Below are positions 36,250 to 45,228 of a DNA stretch of 64,000 nt, in pieces. The position numbers and the translations under genes were made by a program. Numbering within the stretch: the first letter of the stretch is position 1; every line of letters starts with the position of its first letter. The notes beneath the pieces were generated by a model. The model was not told the origin of the DNA. It searched no databases and saw nothing but the letters and a program-made list of their open reading frames with translations. This DNA is from Aliiruegeria sabulilitoris (GTDB taxonomy: Bacteria; Pseudomonadota; Alphaproteobacteria; Rhodobacterales; Rhodobacteraceae): the NCBI RefSeq assembly GCF_001558155.1, contig NZ_LOAS01000012.1, positions 1-64,000 on the forward strand, read 5' to 3'.

Positions 36250-37020
36250 ATGGATGATCGCCAACTGCTGCGGTACAGCCGCCATATTCTTCTCAAGGAT
36301 ATCGATATCGAGGGCCAGGAGCGGATTCTCTCCGGCCATGTTCTCGTCATTGGCGCCGGCGGGCTTGGGTCTCCGGTTGCAACGTATCTGGCGGGGGCAG
36401 GGGTCGGCCAGCTCACCATCTGCGATGGCGATGATGTCGACATGACGAACCTGCAACGCCAAACTCTGCACCGCGAGGCGCGGATCGGCATGAACAAGGC
36501 CGAGTCGAGCCGGATCGAGGTGGCGACTCTCAACCCGGACTGCCATGTGAACGCGGTTCCGGCGCGGGTCGGGCCGGAGGAGCTACCGGAGCTTGTGCGG
36601 CAGGCGGACGTGGTCGTTGAGGCGAGCGACAATTTCTCTACCCGGCATGCTGTGAACCGAGTGTGCTTCGCTCTGGGCAAACCCCTTGTCAGTGGCGCGG
36701 CAATCCGGTTCGCAGGGCAGATTTCCGTCTACGATCCGCGTCAGGAAAGCTCTCCCTGCTATGCGTGCCTGTTTCCGGAAGACAGCCCTGTCTACGAGGA
36801 TCGCTGTGCGAGCCTCGGTGTGTTCGCGCCGCTCACCGGCACGATCGGTTCCATGCAGGCGGCCGAAGTGCTCCACCTGCTGGTGAGAGGCCAAAGCGCG
36901 CTCACCGGGCGCCTTCTGCTCTATGATGCACTCGCGGCCGAGTGGCAGGAGATGGACCTTCCGCGGCGGCCGGATTGCCCGGTTTGCTCAGAAAGAAATT
37001 CCGGGATGACAGGCATCTGA
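36250..37020 (+). CDS. aorE: MoeB/ThiF-family adenylyltransferase, AorE-like
   Basis: A 256-aa E1-like enzyme. The nucleotide site is VIGAGGLGSPVATYLAGAG (about residues 34-52), with DGDDVDMTNLQRQTLH behind it. Two zinc Cys pairs are visible, CYAC near 173 and CPVC near 245, and the crossover Cys region DRCASLGV is present. It should adenylate the GG tail of the neighbouring MoaD-like carrier. The sequence is complete and ends the aor operon. Confidence 0.9.
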   Translation: MDDRQLLRYSRHILLKDIDIEGQERILSGHVLVIGAGGLGSPVATYLAGAGVGQLTICDGDDVDMTNLQRQTLHREARIGMNKAESSRIEVATLNPDCHVNAVPARVGPEELPELVRQADVVVEASDNFSTRHAVNRVCFALGKPLVSGAAIRFAGQISVYDPRQESSPCYACLFPEDSPVYEDRCASLGVFAPLTGTIGSMQAAEVLHLLVRGQSALTGRLLLYDALAAEWQEMDLPRRPDCPVCSERNSGMTGI

Positions 37021-37603
37021 GAGGGAGCATTGGACCGGGGTGACCGGACATGCCAATTCTCTGAGACAGGCGATTTGCCGCATGACCTGTTCCCCGGAAC
37101 TTGAGGTGACGGTAATGCAGGTCAGATCCGAGTCCGAATTTCCCGACATTGTATTATGAATACATGGCACAAGGCCGGGCTTGCCTGTGAATGCCGCACG
37201 TTGCCCGGCCGCCGTCATCAGGACCTCAATTCCCAAGGGTGACCGGGCGCTTGCGGAAACCCGCATGATGGGTGCGGGTATTACCCTTTACTGCACTTTG
37301 CACCTATCTATCCTCCCGATATCCGCCAGAAAAATCGAGCGATGGCGGAGCGGCGTTGAGGAGCGCCGAGCTTCAGCATGCACACATATATGGCACAGCG
37401 AAGCAAGCATGCGCGCATTTGCGCGTATAGGGAGGAAGTGGCGATGACCAAGCTTCTTCGTGGAATGGGTGGGATTGCCGTTTGGGCGGAGTCCGTCCGG
37501 TTACAGGACATTTCCGGCAATCAAAGAACAAGAAACCCGAACACCGGGCTGGCCCTGAGACATGCCAGCTCACAATGGTCGATGAAAAAGTGAGGGACCA
37601 CGC
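37021..37603. promoter_or_regulatory. Gene-free region upstream of tctCBA with palindromes
   Basis: No convincing gene is present in these 583 bases. Visible structures are the perfect operator-like palindrome TGTATT-ATG-AATACA (37150-37164), the hairpin GGCCGGGC/GCCCGGCC (37173-37180 with 37203-37210) and ACCCGCA-N7-TGCGGGT (37259-37279). A short frame from ATG 37444 to 37593 has a GGAGG-like site but no family features and is left unannotated. The TGTATT palindrome fits a GntR-type site. Confidence 0.4.
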
Positions 37604-38584
37604 ATGAAAAGGCGTACGATTCTGAAGAGCGCGACAATGGCTGTTGCAGCGTTTGCAGCTTTTGGCGCACCCAAGGCACAGGCTGAATGGCCCGAGCGGC
37701 CGATTACCATAATCGTCCCGTGGGGCGCGGGCGGCGGCACGGACGCGGTCGGACGCATCTTTGCCAACCTTCTGGAGCAGGAACTCGGCACACCGGTGAA
37801 CGTGGTCAACCGTACCGGTGGCAGCGGCGTTGTCGGACACTCGGCCATCGCCACGGCAAAGCCTGACGGCTACACGCTGGGCGTGGTGACCGTGGAAATC
37901 GCCATGATGCATTGGGTCGGCCTGACCGAGCTGAGCTACGCGGACTACTCCGTTATCGGCCAGGTGAACTTCGATGCCGGTGGCCTGATGGTCAGCTCGG
38001 ATTCTCCGTATCAAACGGCCGCTGACCTGATAGCCGCGATCAAGGCCGAGCCAGACGGCACCTTCAAGGCGTCGGGAACTGGCCAGGGCGGCATCTGGCA
38101 CCTTGGCGCGGCCGGTTGGCTGCTGTCGGAAGGGGTCGATCCGGCAAAGGTGCCCTGGGTTCCCAGCGAAGGCTCGGCGCCAGCGCTCAATGACATGGTC
38201 GCAGGCGGGGTTGACTACATCACCTCGTCGCTGGCGGAAGGCCGTGCCTTGATCGAAGCCGGAAAGGTGACCCCGCTTGCCAATATGGGCGACGAGCGCC
38301 TGGGGATTTTCCCCGACGTGCCGACCCTGAAGGAGGCGACGGGATCGGATTGGACGATCGGCGTCTGGCGTACGATCGCGGGCCCGAAGGGGATGCCTGA
38401 CGAGGTCGTGGACAAACTCGTTCCGGCTCTCGAAAAAGCCTATAACAGCCCGGAATACAAAGAGTTTATGGATGGGCGTGGCTTCGGAATGCAGTGGCGC
38501 CCGTCCGACGAGGCCTATGAGTTCATGAAGGCGAACGACGAGGCCTTTGGCGACGTGATGAAAAAGGCGGGTCTGGCGAAGTAA
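37604..38584 (+). CDS. tctC: Tripartite tricarboxylate transporter binding protein, TctC/Bug family
   Basis: A 326-aa periplasmic protein. The signal sequence MKRRTILKSATMA contains twin arginines followed by IL-K, and may be Tat-type; cleavage is near AQA-EWPE. Family landmarks are ITIIVPWGAGGGTDAVGRI, VVNRTGGSGVVGHSAIA and MGDERLGIFPDVPTLKEA. It captures a carboxylate for the TctAB membrane pair. The preceding AOR operon suggests an organic acid made or consumed by that enzyme, but co-transcription is unlikely across the 583-bp gap. Confidence 0.9.
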   Translation: MKRRTILKSATMAVAAFAAFGAPKAQAEWPERPITIIVPWGAGGGTDAVGRIFANLLEQELGTPVNVVNRTGGSGVVGHSAIATAKPDGYTLGVVTVEIAMMHWVGLTELSYADYSVIGQVNFDAGGLMVSSDSPYQTAADLIAAIKAEPDGTFKASGTGQGGIWHLGAAGWLLSEGVDPAKVPWVPSEGSAPALNDMVAGGVDYITSSLAEGRALIEAGKVTPLANMGDERLGIFPDVPTLKEATGSDWTIGVWRTIAGPKGMPDEVVDKLVPALEKAYNSPEYKEFMDGRGFGMQWRPSDEAYEFMKANDEAFGDVMKKAGLAK

Positions 38585-38604
38585 CCGCGCCTTTCCGCAA
38601 AGCT

Positions 38605-38633
38605 GGGCGGAGGGAGCACCCCTCCTTCCGCCC
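38605..38633 (+). promoter_or_regulatory. Hairpin between tctC and tctB
   Basis: The stem GGGCGGA-G-GGAG/CTCC-T-TCCGCCC (38605-38616 with 38622-38633) has one G-U pair and the loop CACCC. It lies 21 bases after tctC and 33 before tctB, without a T tract. It probably holds tctC mRNA stable while limiting tctBA. Confidence 0.6.
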
Positions 38634-38665
38634 AATCCTCCCACACCGGAAATGAGGGTCGACCC

Positions 38666-39145
38666 TTGAAGTTCAACGATGCCGTTTCAGGCGTGTTCTT
38701 CATCCTGTTTGCGCTACTGCTCTTCTATCTGACCCGGGATTATCCCGGCTTGTACGGCCAGACTTACGGCTCGGACCTGTTCCCGCGCGTTATCGCGGCG
38801 CTGATGGGCCTTTCCGGGGTGGTGTTGGTCGTCAAGGGCGCCAAAGAGTGGTCTGCAACGCCCGTTGTAACGATCGCCGACTGGATGCGTTCGCCGCGGC
38901 ATGTCGGCAACTTCTTCGCAGTTCTGGCGGCCCTGGTGTTCTATATCCTGCTGTCTGACTGGCTGGGCTTCATCATAACCGGTGGCGCTGTGCTGACCGG
39001 GCTGATGGTCTGGCTGCGAGGCGCCGCATACTGGAAGTCGTCGATTCTGATCGCGCTTCTTGCCGTCGTCGTCATCCAGGCCTTCTTTGGCGAACTCCTG
39101 CGAGTCCCGCTTCCTTGGGGCCTGCTTGAAAACTATTCTTGGTAG
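38666..39145 (+). CDS. tctB: Tripartite tricarboxylate transporter small membrane subunit TctB
   Basis: A 159-aa protein with four hydrophobic segments (about residues 8-24, 40-56, 80-108, 120-140), as in TctB. The start is TTG 38666 (GAGG about 10 bases upstream), giving MKFNDAVSGVFFILFALLLF. It pairs with TctA to energise uptake by ion symport. The next gene, tctA, starts nine bases after its stop. Confidence 0.85.
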   Translation: MKFNDAVSGVFFILFALLLFYLTRDYPGLYGQTYGSDLFPRVIAALMGLSGVVLVVKGAKEWSATPVVTIADWMRSPRHVGNFFAVLAALVFYILLSDWLGFIITGGAVLTGLMVWLRGAAYWKSSILIALLAVVVIQAFFGELLRVPLPWGLLENYSW

Positions 39146-39154
39146 GGGGCAGAC

Positions 39155-40654
39155 ATGGAGATCATACTACAGGCCGCGGGCCTCGTTTTCGCCCCGCAAG
39201 TCCTTATGGTCATTGTGCTATCGGGCGCCTTCGGGATGTTCATGGGTGCCATTCCGGGACTGTCGGCAACCATGGCTACCGCGCTTCTGGTGCCGGTGAC
39301 TTTCTTCATGCCGCCGGTACCCGCGCTGGCGGCAATCGTCACCGCTACGGCAATGGCGATTTTCGCCGGTGACCTGCCGGGCGCGCTTCTGCGCATTCCC
39401 GGCACACCCGCCTCCGCAGCCTATACCGACGAGGCCTATGCCATGACCCGAAAGGGGAAGGCGGAACTCGTTTTAGGCGTCGGGTTGAGCAGTGCCGTGG
39501 TCGGCGGCCTGTTCGGGGCGTTTGTGCTCACTTTCACGGCCCCGATGCTTGCGGAATTCGCCCTGAAATTCAGCTCGTTCGAGTATTTCTGGTTGGCATG
39601 CCTCGGCCTCACCTCGGCCGCCTTCATTTCGACCGATGAACCCGTCAAGGGGCTTATCTCGCTCCTGATCGGGCTGCTGATCGCCACGGTCGGAATCGAC
39701 CCGACCGCTGGCCATCCGCGTTTCACCTTCGGCTCCGTGGAACTCATGGGCGGCGTGAACTTCATCCCCGCCATGATCGGGATGTTCGCGGTCGCCGAAG
39801 TGTTGCGCTCGGTCACCTCGACAGCGGTGCCGGTGAAGGTGCAGTTCGGCCATTTCGGCAATGTCTTTCATGGGGTCGGCGGGGTTCTGCTGCGCTACAA
39901 GAAGAACCTTTTGCGCGGCAGCGTGATCGGGACGCTGGTGGGAGCACTGCCGGGCGCCGGGTCGGACATTGCCGCGTGGATCTCCTATGCCGTCTCCAAG
40001 AAATTCTCCCGAGAGCCGGAAAAATACGGCACCGGCCATGTCGAAGGGATCGTCGATGCGGGTGCCAGTAACAATGCCGGGCTGGGCGGGACCTGGGTGC
40101 CCGCGCTCGTCTTCGGCATTCCCGGTGACTCGATCACCGCGATCGTGATCGGTGTTCTCTACGTCAAGGGAATGAACCCCGGGCCAACCGTGTTTCTCGA
40201 ACAACCCGAGTTGATCTATTCGGTCTTCGTGACCTTCTTCCTGGCGAACCTGCTGTTGCTGCCGCTGGGCTTCCTGGCGATCAAATCCTCGACGCAGCTG
40301 CTCCGGGTGCCACGCAATGTGCTGATGCCGATTATCCTGATGTTCTGCGTCGTCGGTACTTTTGCCATCAACAACACGGTTTTCGGTGTCGGGATCATGC
40401 TGGTTCTCGGGCTGGTGGCCTATGTGCTGGAAGAAAACGGGTTCCCGATCGCGCCAGCAATTCTCGGGCTGGTTCTCGGTGGATTGCTGGAGCGCAGTTT
40501 CATGACCTCGATGATCAAGGCCGACGGCAATCTCATCGCCTTCTTCGAGCGCCCCATTGCGGCGGTGCTTGGGATTATCACAATCATGATCTGGGTCTCT
40601 CCGCTGTTCTTGCGGCTGAGACGAAAGGGGGCGTCTCCGGCGGGGGATGTCTGA
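39155..40654 (+). CDS. tctA: Tripartite tricarboxylate transporter large permease TctA
   Basis: A 499-aa membrane protein with about twelve helices. The family repeats are visible: FMGAIPGLSATMATALLVP near the N-terminus and GTLVGALPGAGSDIAAWISY in the second half. GIPGDSITAIVIGVL follows. It forms the substrate channel of the system. It is convergent with the phosphoribosyltransferase gene, 42 bases away. Confidence 0.92.
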   Translation: MEIILQAAGLVFAPQVLMVIVLSGAFGMFMGAIPGLSATMATALLVPVTFFMPPVPALAAIVTATAMAIFAGDLPGALLRIPGTPASAAYTDEAYAMTRKGKAELVLGVGLSSAVVGGLFGAFVLTFTAPMLAEFALKFSSFEYFWLACLGLTSAAFISTDEPVKGLISLLIGLLIATVGIDPTAGHPRFTFGSVELMGGVNFIPAMIGMFAVAEVLRSVTSTAVPVKVQFGHFGNVFHGVGGVLLRYKKNLLRGSVIGTLVGALPGAGSDIAAWISYAVSKKFSREPEKYGTGHVEGIVDAGASNNAGLGGTWVPALVFGIPGDSITAIVIGVLYVKGMNPGPTVFLEQPELIYSVFVTFFLANLLLLPLGFLAIKSSTQLLRVPRNVLMPIILMFCVVGTFAINNTVFGVGIMLVLGLVAYVLEENGFPIAPAILGLVLGGLLERSFMTSMIKADGNLIAFFERPIAAVLGIITIMIWVSPLFLRLRRKGASPAGDV

Positions 40655-40696
40655 CATCACTCCGGCGGCGTCCGGACGGCGAGGCGGGGTGAAGCG

Positions 40697-41380
40697 CTAC
40701 AAAGGCTTCTGACGCCGCCAACCGTCTTCGGTGGCCTGCAGCAGCGGCGTCTGGATCACCCCGTGAACACGGCTCGCGTCGATCCCCCGGTCGATACAGA
40801 GCGTTTCATTCCAACGCGATGTCTGCAGCATCGCGGTGCCGATCGCCTCGGGCTGGTGTCCGACCAGTTGCAGCAGGTCGAGCCCGGCCGAGATCGAGGT
40901 TCCGGTACTGATGACGTCATCGATCAGGGCGATCCTCGCGCCGTCGAGCAGCGGTAGCAGGCGTGGGTCGAAATAGAGCCGTTTGACGGTGTCGGGGCTG
41001 GTGATCGAGCTGAGCGGCACGGAAAGCTCGTCGCGATACCAGAATTTGCGGGACGTCCCCAGCGGGATATAGCGCGCGTGGCCAAGCCGTTCAGCGACAG
41101 CTCGGGCGAGCGACAGGCCGAGGGTAGGCAAGCCCACGACAACCTCGATATCCAGAGGCGAAAGGAGCGCCGCGAGGTGATCGGCAAGCGCGGTCTCGAC
41201 CGCGAAACCGGCCTGGTTGAGGATGAGCGACGCAATGCCGGTGCCGGTATCCCCCAGGGCGCGGATCGGCAGGAACAGGATGCGGCCGTCTGGCAGTTCG
41301 GCGGGAAAGCGGTCTGGCCAGGGGGGTGGGACGGCATCCTCGGGCGGGTGGATTTCCTGCCAGAATTCATGCGGTTCCAT
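40697..41380 (-). CDS. Phosphoribosyltransferase family protein
   Basis: A 227-aa cytoplasmic protein of the type I phosphoribosyltransferase fold. The PRPP-binding loop is ALIDDVISTGTSI (about 150-162). Other stretches such as VVVGLPTLGLSLARAVAERLG fit adenine or hypoxanthine phosphoribosyltransferases, but the N-terminal hood region is unlike standard Apt. ATG 41380 is preferred to the TTG one codon earlier. It is divergent from an M20 hydrolase and close to a purine nucleoside operon, so salvage of a base is likely. Substrate uncertain. Confidence 0.8.
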   Translation of the reverse strand: MEPHEFWQEIHPPEDAVPPPWPDRFPAELPDGRILFLPIRALGDTGTGIASLILNQAGFAVETALADHLAALLSPLDIEVVVGLPTLGLSLARAVAERLGHARYIPLGTSRKFWYRDELSVPLSSITSPDTVKRLYFDPRLLPLLDGARIALIDDVISTGTSISAGLDLLQLVGHQPEAIGTAMLQTSRWNETLCIDRGIDASRVHGVIQTPLLQATEDGWRRQKPL

Positions 41381-41410
41381 CAAAGTGCATCCTGTTCAAA
41401 CCCGGAAGAG

Positions 41411-42586
41411 ATGGCTACCTATAGCGCCATGTTTGATCCAGCGTCCATCGACCTTCCGCACCTGACCGAAATCCGCCGGGACCTGCATGCCCATCCCGAG
41501 CTTGGCTTCGAGGAAACGCGCACCGCGGGCATTGTTGCCGCTTTCTTACGCGATCTTGGGCTGGAGGTTGCGGAAGGGATCGCGGGCACCGGCGTGGTCG
41601 GCGCGCTGCGTGGTGGCGGGGCAGGGGCCGTGGGGTTGCGCGCCGATATGGACGCGCTGGCCATGCCCGAGACGGGAACGCCGCCCTGGATCTCCACCGC
41701 GCCCGGGAAGATGCATGCCTGCGGGCATGACGGACACACGGTGATGCTGCTCGGCGCGGCGGCGGCGCTGGCGGCCGATCCGCCCGAAGGCAACGTGTAT
41801 TTCATCTTCCAACCGGCTGAAGAAGGGCGTGGCGGCGCGCGGGCGATGGTCGAGGCGGGCCTGTTCGAGCAATTTCCCTGCGACATGGTCTTTGGCCTGC
41901 ACAACATGCCGGGGCTGGCGGTGGACGAGATGGCCGTTGTGGCCGGGCCGCAGCTTGCTTCCTCCGATAGCTGGCGGGTGACGATGCGCGGGGTCGGAAC
42001 CCACGGGGCGAAGCCGCATCTGGGGCGCGACCCGGTAACGGCGGCGGGGCATTTTCTTGCGGCGCTGCAGACCATTCCGGGGCGGGTGGTCGATCCGCTG
42101 CAACCAGCGGTGGTCAGCGCCTGTTCGGTCGCGGCGGGCGATCCGGAAGCGTTGAACGTGATCCCGGATTTCGTCGAAATCGGTGGCACGGCCCGGGCCT
42201 ATACCCCGGAAGTACGGGACCAGTTGGAAACCGAGATCGGACGGTTGGCCAAAGGTATCGCGCAGGCCATGGGCGTTGATGCAGAGTACACTTTCGTCCG
42301 CCGTATCCCGCCGGTGGTCAACGATGCGAGCGCCACGGCGGTGGCGCTGGCGGCGGCACTGGCGGTGGCACATGGCGGCGTGCGCGAGGATTTCCCGCCC
42401 TCGACCGCGGGGGACGATTTCGCCTTTTTCGGGCAGGAGGTGCCGGGCGCCTATGTCTGGCTTGGCAACGGGCCGGCCGTGGACGGGGCGTTGCACCACA
42501 ATACCGGCTATGATTTCAACGACGCCGCTATCGCGACGGGCGTTGCCTTCTGGGCCGAGGTGGCGCGGCGGGCGCTGTCAGTTTGA
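41411..42586 (+). CDS. M20-family amidohydrolase (hippurate hydrolase/aminoacylase type)
   Basis: A 391-aa metallopeptidase-fold amidohydrolase. Metal ligands lie in HACGHDGHT (His and Asp), PAEEGRGG (Glu pair), FGLHNMPG and HHNTGYDF. This pattern is the M20D subfamily, which cleaves N-acyl amino acids and similar amides. ATG 41411 has GGAAGAG close before it; ATG 41429 is an alternative. It overlaps the convergent adenine deaminase gene by nine bases. Only 30 bases separate it from the divergent phosphoribosyltransferase. The natural substrate cannot be read from the sequence. Confidence 0.9.
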   Translation: MATYSAMFDPASIDLPHLTEIRRDLHAHPELGFEETRTAGIVAAFLRDLGLEVAEGIAGTGVVGALRGGGAGAVGLRADMDALAMPETGTPPWISTAPGKMHACGHDGHTVMLLGAAAALAADPPEGNVYFIFQPAEEGRGGARAMVEAGLFEQFPCDMVFGLHNMPGLAVDEMAVVAGPQLASSDSWRVTMRGVGTHGAKPHLGRDPVTAAGHFLAALQTIPGRVVDPLQPAVVSACSVAAGDPEALNVIPDFVEIGGTARAYTPEVRDQLETEIGRLAKGIAQAMGVDAEYTFVRRIPPVVNDASATAVALAAALAVAHGGVREDFPPSTAGDDFAFFGQEVPGAYVWLGNGPAVDGALHHNTGYDFNDAAIATGVAFWAEVARRALSV

Positions 42587-44341
42587 GTTTTCCGACAGAA
42601 CCGGAGAAGGGCGCAGGATTCCGGCATGGGAATCCGCGATGCCGAGATCGGTTTGATGCGGGCCGGCATTGCAGGCAAGGGTCGCGCCGACCAGCGCCTT
42701 GAAGGTCAGGTATGGCGGTTCCCACGCTACGACACGTTCCATCGCGGTCCGAACGGCAGCGAATTCCGCCGCGACCTGCACCAGTGGCGCATCGGAGACG
42801 AGCCCGGCCACCGGAAGGGGCAGTGTGGCGATTGCTACGCCGTCTTGGGCCACGGCCATACCGCCCCGCGCTGCGATCACCGCATTGGCGGCGGGGACCA
42901 TGTCTTCGGGCGTGTTACCAAAGACGGTGAGATTGTGGCTGTCATGGCTGACGCTTGTCGCGAACGCACCGTTCCACTGGCCCCAGCCTTGCAGGAACCC
43001 GACTTTCGGCGCCATATCGCCGCCGTGGCGGTTGATGACCGCGATCATCGTGGTGCCTTTTGGCGGGATGATCCGGCCGTCCTTCACCTCTGCAGTCACC
43101 TCGCCCCACTCGGTGAAGCGGGGGCGGGAGATGGTTGCGAGGCGGACGGTCGGGCCCTCGGCTGGAACGGTGAAATCGCTGGGTTTGAAGGTCGGGAGCG
43201 CGCAGGTGTCGAGGAAGGCGTCGGGAAAACGGGAGGCGGCGCCAGTCTCGCCAATGGGTGCGCCATTGCGCAGAACCTGTCGGACGCGGACCGTTTCGAG
43301 ATCCTCCAGAAGGACGATGTCGGCGCGTTTGCCGGGACCGATCAGGCCGATATCACGGCGTTCGATACGGATCGCGGCGTTGATTGTCGCCGCCTGGAAT
43401 GCGCGCATCGGGTCCAGCCCATGCGCGATCATGCGGCGCAGCATCTCGTCTACGGCGCCGGTTTCCAGCAGGTCATCCGGGAAAACATCATCGGAGCAAA
43501 ACGTCACCGTCGGCGGCATCTGCGGCAGGGACTGGAGTGCACTCGCGAATTCCGGCAGCAGGTAGGGGTGCGAGCCGCGCAGCTCGATTGTCAGCCCGGC
43601 GCGGATCTTCTCCAGCAGGTCTTCGGCCGATGTGATCTCGTGATCCGAGCTGATGCCAGCGGCGGCATAGGCCTGAAGCGCGGGGCCGGTGAGGCTGCGG
43701 GCATGGCCGCAAACGAGCTTGCCGGAACTCAGCCCGGATTGCACGATGCCGCGCATCCGCTCCGTGCGGGCGGTTACTGCGCGCATGTCCATCACCTCGG
43801 CCAGCCCGTGGATACCGGGCAGCGCCAGCATCCGCTCGATCACCCGCGCGTCGAAATCAGCGCCGGCGGTCTCGTAGCCGGGCGCGGAGGGCACGCAGGA
43901 GGGCGCGAGCGGCAGGATGCGGAGCGCGGCGCGGGAGGCGCAGTCCAGCGCATAGTCGACACCGGCCAGCCCCGCGACATTGCCGAATTCATGCGGATCC
44001 CAGACGATTGTCGTGACGCCGCGTGGCAAGACGGCGCGTGCATAGGTCTCCGGCGTGACCATGGAGCTTTCGACATGCATATGGGTGTCGATCAGCCCGG
44101 GCGCGGCGATGAGCCCGGTGGCGTCGATGATCTCCGTGGCATCCTCGCGCTGTCCGGTTGGGTGGACGGAGGCGATGAGCGGTCCGACGAGGCCGATATC
44201 GGCAGGGCGCAGCTCTCCCGTGACCACATCGGCCAGCGTTGCGCCCCGGATCAACCGGTCGAAAGCGGCATCGCCCCGTGCTGCGGCAACGGCTCGGTCG
44301 CGCAGATCGGCATCGTTCAGGTCTTGCGGCTCCGGGGTCAT
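42578..44341 (-). CDS. ade: Adenine deaminase, Ade family
   Basis: A 587-aa metal-dependent hydrolase converting adenine to hypoxanthine and ammonia. The first metal motif is LIDTHMHVESSM (about residue 85), and later ligands lie in CGHARSL and SSDHEITSAED. The C-terminal Ade domain has HGGDMAPKVGFLQGWG and TSVSHDSHNLTVFG, typical of Ade. Length is normal. It is the last gene of the LacI-led operon and overlaps the nucleoside hydrolase by four bases, so free adenine from that reaction is its expected substrate. Confidence 0.92.
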   Translation of the reverse strand: MTPEPQDLNDADLRDRAVAAARGDAAFDRLIRGATLADVVTGELRPADIGLVGPLIASVHPTGQREDATEIIDATGLIAAPGLIDTHMHVESSMVTPETYARAVLPRGVTTIVWDPHEFGNVAGLAGVDYALDCASRAALRILPLAPSCVPSAPGYETAGADFDARVIERMLALPGIHGLAEVMDMRAVTARTERMRGIVQSGLSSGKLVCGHARSLTGPALQAYAAAGISSDHEITSAEDLLEKIRAGLTIELRGSHPYLLPEFASALQSLPQMPPTVTFCSDDVFPDDLLETGAVDEMLRRMIAHGLDPMRAFQAATINAAIRIERRDIGLIGPGKRADIVLLEDLETVRVRQVLRNGAPIGETGAASRFPDAFLDTCALPTFKPSDFTVPAEGPTVRLATISRPRFTEWGEVTAEVKDGRIIPPKGTTMIAVINRHGGDMAPKVGFLQGWGQWNGAFATSVSHDSHNLTVFGNTPEDMVPAANAVIAARGGMAVAQDGVAIATLPLPVAGLVSDAPLVQVAAEFAAVRTAMERVVAWEPPYLTFKALVGATLACNAGPHQTDLGIADSHAGILRPSPVLSENSN

Positions 44342-45228
44342 GGATGGTCCTCCAGCGCGGAGAGGCAGAGCGCCTTCACGGCGGCGGCGTCCAGATCCTG
44401 CACGATACGGGCGTTGGCACGCTGGGGGGCGCGTTGATCGACGATGGTGCGGCCACGGGTGAGCGCTCCGGCCAGTTCGACGGTGACTTCCGCAGGCGCC
44501 GTGGTGAAAAGCTCCGGAGCGGCCAGAAGGGCTGCGGCGACGGGATCGTAAAGTGCCATGGCCGGGCGGCCCCGGCTCAACGCGATGTCGAGATAGCCGC
44601 CGAGAAGGTCGCGCAGAAGTGCCGAGCAGTTGGTGTTCGTGACATCCGCCTCGACGATTTCCACCCTGCGGCAGGCATCGAGATCGACCATCGTGATCGG
44701 CACGTTCCGGGCGAGCAGGATGGCAATCGCCTCCGGGTCTGCGGCGGCGTTGAACTCGGCGGAGGCGGTGTGATTGCCGCGCCCGATCGCTCCGCCCATC
44801 CAGGTGATACGGCCGATCCGGTGGAGAAGGTCCGGGCGGGCAAGCGCGAGGATCGCGAGATTGGTGAGCGGGCCGAGGGCGAGGATTTCCGCCTCGGCCT
44901 CGCCCGCCAACCAGTCTGTGAGCGCAGGCAAGGCGTCGCCGTGATCGGCCTCGGTCGCGGGCAATTCGGCGCCCCGGGTCGGGATACCGGTCGATCCAAG
45001 GGCGTATTGCGCCGTGGTGACCGCACCGAGGATGGATCTGTCGGCCCCGGCATGGACCGGCACCCGCCAGCCAAAGGCCTGCGCGGCGCCGGCCGCATTA
45101 GCGCGGACCTGCGGCAGGGGGGCATTGCCGAAGCTCAGCGAAATCCCGTCCACGACCTTCGCGCGCATGGCGAGCAGGATCGCGAAAAGATCATCGCCTC
45201 CCATGTCGGTATCGATCCAGATCCCCAT
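44338..45228 (-). CDS. Ribonucleoside hydrolase
   Basis: A 296-aa enzyme of the inosine-uridine nucleoside hydrolase family, cleaving nucleosides to base and ribose. The calcium site is WIDTDMGGDDLFA at the N-terminus. Also visible are LALGPLTNLAI, WMGGAIGRGNHTASAEFNAAADPEA and the C-terminal Asp in LYDPVAAALL. ATG 45228 overlaps the ATPase stop by one base; the longer frame inside the ATPase gene is a shadow. Placed between a transporter and adenine deaminase, it probably acts on adenosine or deoxyadenosine. Confidence 0.9.
   Translation of the reverse strand: MGIWIDTDMGGDDLFAILLAMRAKVVDGISLSFGNAPLPQVRANAAGAAQAFGWRVPVHAGADRSILGAVTTAQYALGSTGIPTRGAELPATEADHGDALPALTDWLAGEAEAEILALGPLTNLAILALARPDLLHRIGRITWMGGAIGRGNHTASAEFNAAADPEAIAILLARNVPITMVDLDACRRVEIVEADVTNTNCSALLRDLLGGYLDIALSRGRPAMALYDPVAAALLAAPELFTTAPAEVTVELAGALTRGRTIVDQRAPQRANARIVQDLDAAAVKALCLSALEDHP

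Noticed and set aside
37165-37185. Possible sigma-54 promoter (TGGCAC followed by TTGC).
   Set aside because: The spacing between the two elements is ten bases instead of five, and the TTGC is part of a hairpin region.
37444-37593. Short frame before tctC with a plausible Shine-Dalgarno.
   Set aside because: No recognisable domain, signal peptide or unusual composition; kept as part of the gene-free region.
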